Below are positions 62,172 through 64,000 of a stretch of 64,000 nucleotides of DNA, piece by piece (the stretch's first letter is position 1; the number at the start of each line of letters is the position of its first letter). Source of the stretch: Aquimarina sp. MMG016 (lineage in GTDB: Bacteria; Bacteroidota; Bacteroidia; Flavobacteriales; Flavobacteriaceae). The stretch is taken from positions 248,001 through 312,000 of the forward strand of contig NZ_JAGJEA010000002.1 of assembly GCF_018100805.1 (NCBI RefSeq), given 5' to 3'. The translations under genes were made by a program, and so were the position numbers. The notes under the pieces are model-generated. The model saw only the letters and a list, made by a program, of their open reading frames with translations. It was not told the DNA's origin and made no database searches.

Positions 62172-63446
62172 ATGGAAAAAATAATCAAAAAAACGGAACA
62201 TTTTAGTAAAGCATGGTGGGATAATTTTCTGGTTGAAAATGAAAATTTCACTAAAACTAAAGTCTTTAGTAATACCCTAAATGATAAACAAGTAAATAAG
62301 TTAAATGCTGAGGTATTAACAATTCTTAGGAATATGTATAAGCACAATGTTAATATAGAAGGCTTTAGGTTTTATTTGGACAGTGAAGAGCAGAATGAAG
62401 ATTATGTTAAGGAACATATATTCAATAAACCACCTCCATTGGAGCATGAAAATATGGAACAATATGCAGCCCGGATGTTTAAAGACCAGAAATTCGCCAT
62501 TATCCTCAATTTCACCGAAAAGTATTCTAATGAAATGGCAAAAATGCTTCGCAAAATGGTAGATCCACTTATCCAGAAAATGGGATATCCATTATTAGGG
62601 TTAGACGGTACTATATTTATTGGTAATTACGGATATACACCACTAGGCATTCATCAAGATAGAAGAGGAGAAAATGTAATGCATTTTCATTTAGGACCAG
62701 GAGATAAAATCATGTACAATTGGGAAGAAGATTTATACGAAGAATTAGCACAGTCCAAACCTAATAATACCAATATCAAACCATTATTAAAGCATGCTCA
62801 GAAATATGAATTCAGCACAGGAGATGTATATTATATGCCCTGGAATAAATGGCATTTAGGATATTCTGGTGATTTATCGGTTGCGGTAACATTATGGTTT
62901 AATAACCCGACCAAAGATACGTATACAAAGGCCATGTTTCGATCCTTGCAGGTACAGTATATTAATGAAGATGATACGGTACTAACTTTAGATAGTGATA
63001 CCAGTAATGTACATCCGTTATTAGCAGTCGAGAACCTTCATCGAGAAACTAGTTTTCTGGATATTCTGGATCATGTAAGTAAAGAGTACAGGCTTGCTAT
63101 CCTTAGTAACGGAGGATGGTCCGGGCTACCTTTAACGCTTAAAGCGGAAGAAACCTTTGATTTAGATGAAGACTATGGCATTTTGGCCGGCAAGCAGATC
63201 AAAACTCCAGAATTTTTCAAGATTTATTCTGTAAAATTCGAAGACGAATTGACATTTTTTGCCAGAGGATATAAAATGGAAATTAAATACCATCCTGAAT
63301 TAGAAAATATTATCAAAAGATTAAATACTCATGAAGTTATCGCTGTAGATGAATTAATTAAAAAGCTCTCAGAAGATTGGCCGGTAGATGCGGGGCTCTA
63401 TTTTCTAGGTCTGCTTTATGATAAAAAAGCAATAGAAATTGTTTAA
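62172..63446 (+). CDS. JmjC/cupin-like Fe(II)/2-oxoglutarate oxygenase
   Basis: This 424-aa soluble protein's central domain holds LGLDGTIFIGNYGYTPLGIHQDRRGENVMHFHLGPGDKIMYNWE (cut by motif). His161-x-Asp163 and the later His228 in KWHLGYSGD form the 2-His-1-carboxylate facial triad of Fe(II)/2-oxoglutarate oxygenases of the JmjC type. FSTGDVYYMPWNKWH is the strand before the distal His. An N-terminal helical region and a C-terminal domain (DVLTHEVIAVDELIKKLSEDWP-like winged-helix end) complete it, as in ribosomal oxygenases. By its place between the precursor and the C39 transporter it is the probable modifying enzyme, hydroxylating residues of the peptide; no known family name is certain. 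Confidence 0.72.
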   Translation: MEKIIKKTEHFSKAWWDNFLVENENFTKTKVFSNTLNDKQVNKLNAEVLTILRNMYKHNVNIEGFRFYLDSEEQNEDYVKEHIFNKPPPLEHENMEQYAARMFKDQKFAIILNFTEKYSNEMAKMLRKMVDPLIQKMGYPLLGLDGTIFIGNYGYTPLGIHQDRRGENVMHFHLGPGDKIMYNWEEDLYEELAQSKPNNTNIKPLLKHAQKYEFSTGDVYYMPWNKWHLGYSGDLSVAVTLWFNNPTKDTYTKAMFRSLQVQYINEDDTVLTLDSDTSNVHPLLAVENLHRETSFLDILDHVSKEYRLAILSNGGWSGLPLTLKAEETFDLDEDYGILAGKQIKTPEFFKIYSVKFEDELTFFARGYKMEIKYHPELENIIKRLNTHEVIAVDELIKKLSEDWPVDAGLYFLGLLYDKKAIEIV

Positions 63447-63529
63447 GAGAACCATACATATTCTAAAATAAAGAATGTGTCTTAATATGATTCAATAGAT
63501 CATCCAAACCTCAAAAATCAAATAATAAA

Positions 63530-64000
63530 ATGTCTTTTCAATTTACACACCAGCATGATAATATGGATTGCGGACCAGCTTGCTTAAGTATGGTAGCCAG
63601 CAGTTATGGAAAGAACTATCCCTTAAAATATTTAAAAGATAATTCTGCGATTACTCGCGAAGGAGTCTCTTTAAGTGGGATACGAGAAGCAGCAGGAGAG
63701 ATAGGCCTGGATGTAGTTTCTTCAAAAATTAGTATTGAGGATCTCAAAGCCAATAAAGACTTTATGCCCTGTATAGTACATTGGAACCAAAATCATTTTG
63801 TAGTTCTTCGTAAGATCTCTAAAAACCTTTTTAATGATGGATATACTTATCATGTGGCCGATCCGGCACATGGAGTAGTTCGGTTATCCGAGGAAAACTT
63901 CAAGAAATCTTGGTTATGTGGAGATGAGGAAGGTATTATATTGTTTCTGTTTCCAACAAAAGAGTTTCATGAAAAAGAATCGGTGAAAAAAGAAAAAGTA
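63530..64000 (+). CDS. C39 peptidase-containing ABC transporter, N-terminal part (cut by window edge)
   Basis: The first 157 residues are an intact C39 (bacteriocin-processing) peptidase: Gln8 for the oxyanion hole in THQHDNMDCGPACL, catalytic Cys14, His in HWNQNHFVVLRK and Asp in YHVADPAHGVVRL. These enzymes cut after double-glycine leaders and are normally fused to an ABC transporter (PCAT) that exports the core. The frame runs off the end of the window, so the membrane and ATPase domains are not seen. It starts 83 nt after the oxygenase. Its expected substrate is the peptide at 61949. Confidence 0.88.
   Translation, partial: MSFQFTHQHDNMDCGPACLSMVASSYGKNYPLKYLKDNSAITREGVSLSGIREAAGEIGLDVVSSKISIEDLKANKDFMPCIVHWNQNHFVVLRKISKNLFNDGYTYHVADPAHGVVRLSEENFKKSWLCGDEEGIILFLFPTKEFHEKESVKKEKV

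Noticed and set aside
1..64000. CRISPR arrays, insertion sequences, tRNA genes and integrase sites
   Set aside because: No regularly spaced repeats, transposase or integrase frames, or cloverleaf sequences were found on reading both strands.

Overview
The window is about 64 kb of AT-rich DNA with Bacteroidota gene style: A-rich translation starts without clear Shine-Dalgarno sites, TAnnTTTG-type -7 promoter boxes, CarboxypepD_reg/TonB-plug outer membrane proteins, PorT-like beta-barrels, a Thermus-type isocitrate dehydrogenase and a bacillithiol gene (bshA). The gene set fits a marine member of the Flavobacteriaceae. Aquimarina or a close relative is my guess, but the genus cannot be proven from this sequence alone.

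Positions 1-37200 are mostly chromosomal housekeeping. In order they hold: the end of polyphosphate kinase and an exopolyphosphatase; an outer membrane barrel; miaE; a methyltransferase; dnaX; RNase P RNA (rnpB, a non-coding RNA at about 5694-6005); bshA; two paralogous barrels; and a large FAD/Fe-S dehydrogenase. A gluconate block follows, with a single-chain gluconokinase/6-phosphogluconate dehydrogenase fusion and a GntP permease. Next come an AlkC/AlkD-type DNA glycosylase, aroC, a DAACS transporter, a LysR regulator divergent from a PLP decarboxylase, a lipoprotein, and a MuiA-like protein carrying an inserted TonB-plug-like segment. At 24.0-25.2 kb there is a tandem duplication (small membrane peptide plus DCC thiol oxidoreductase) in which one DCC copy is a decayed pseudogene. 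After it lie isocitrate dehydrogenase, a sugar-nucleotide reductase, gcvT, DUF3052, a DMT permease, DUF3307, a membrane class III adenylate cyclase, an SthA-like flavoprotein without redox cysteines, and a lipoprotein.

Positions 37376-54082 are one tightly packed minus-strand operon of five genes that I cannot match to a described system. It encodes a small beta-rich protein, a small secreted protein, a 1230-aa protein, an endonuclease/exonuclease/phosphatase-fold protein almost free of lysine, and a 3597-aa giant with a lipid-binding-like beta-rich first third and two groups of LysM-like repeats. A 481-bp divergent control region with two strong inverted repeats separates it from a Bor-like lipoprotein and an aldonolactone-oxidase-like flavoprotein.

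Positions 56.5-59 kb carry a LysE exporter, an Lrp/AsnC regulator and a PQQ-type sugar dehydrogenase. The right end (59.4-64.0 kb) looks like a ribosomal peptide (RiPP/bacteriocin-like) cluster. It has an outer membrane beta-barrel/TonB-plug protein and a 48-aa precursor with a textbook double-glycine leader and an alternating Lys-Val core. These are followed by a JmjC-like Fe(II)/2-oxoglutarate oxygenase and the start of a C39 peptidase transporter, cut by the window edge. The precursor, the oxygenase and the leader peptidase/exporter together are the strongest candidate here for an undescribed system.
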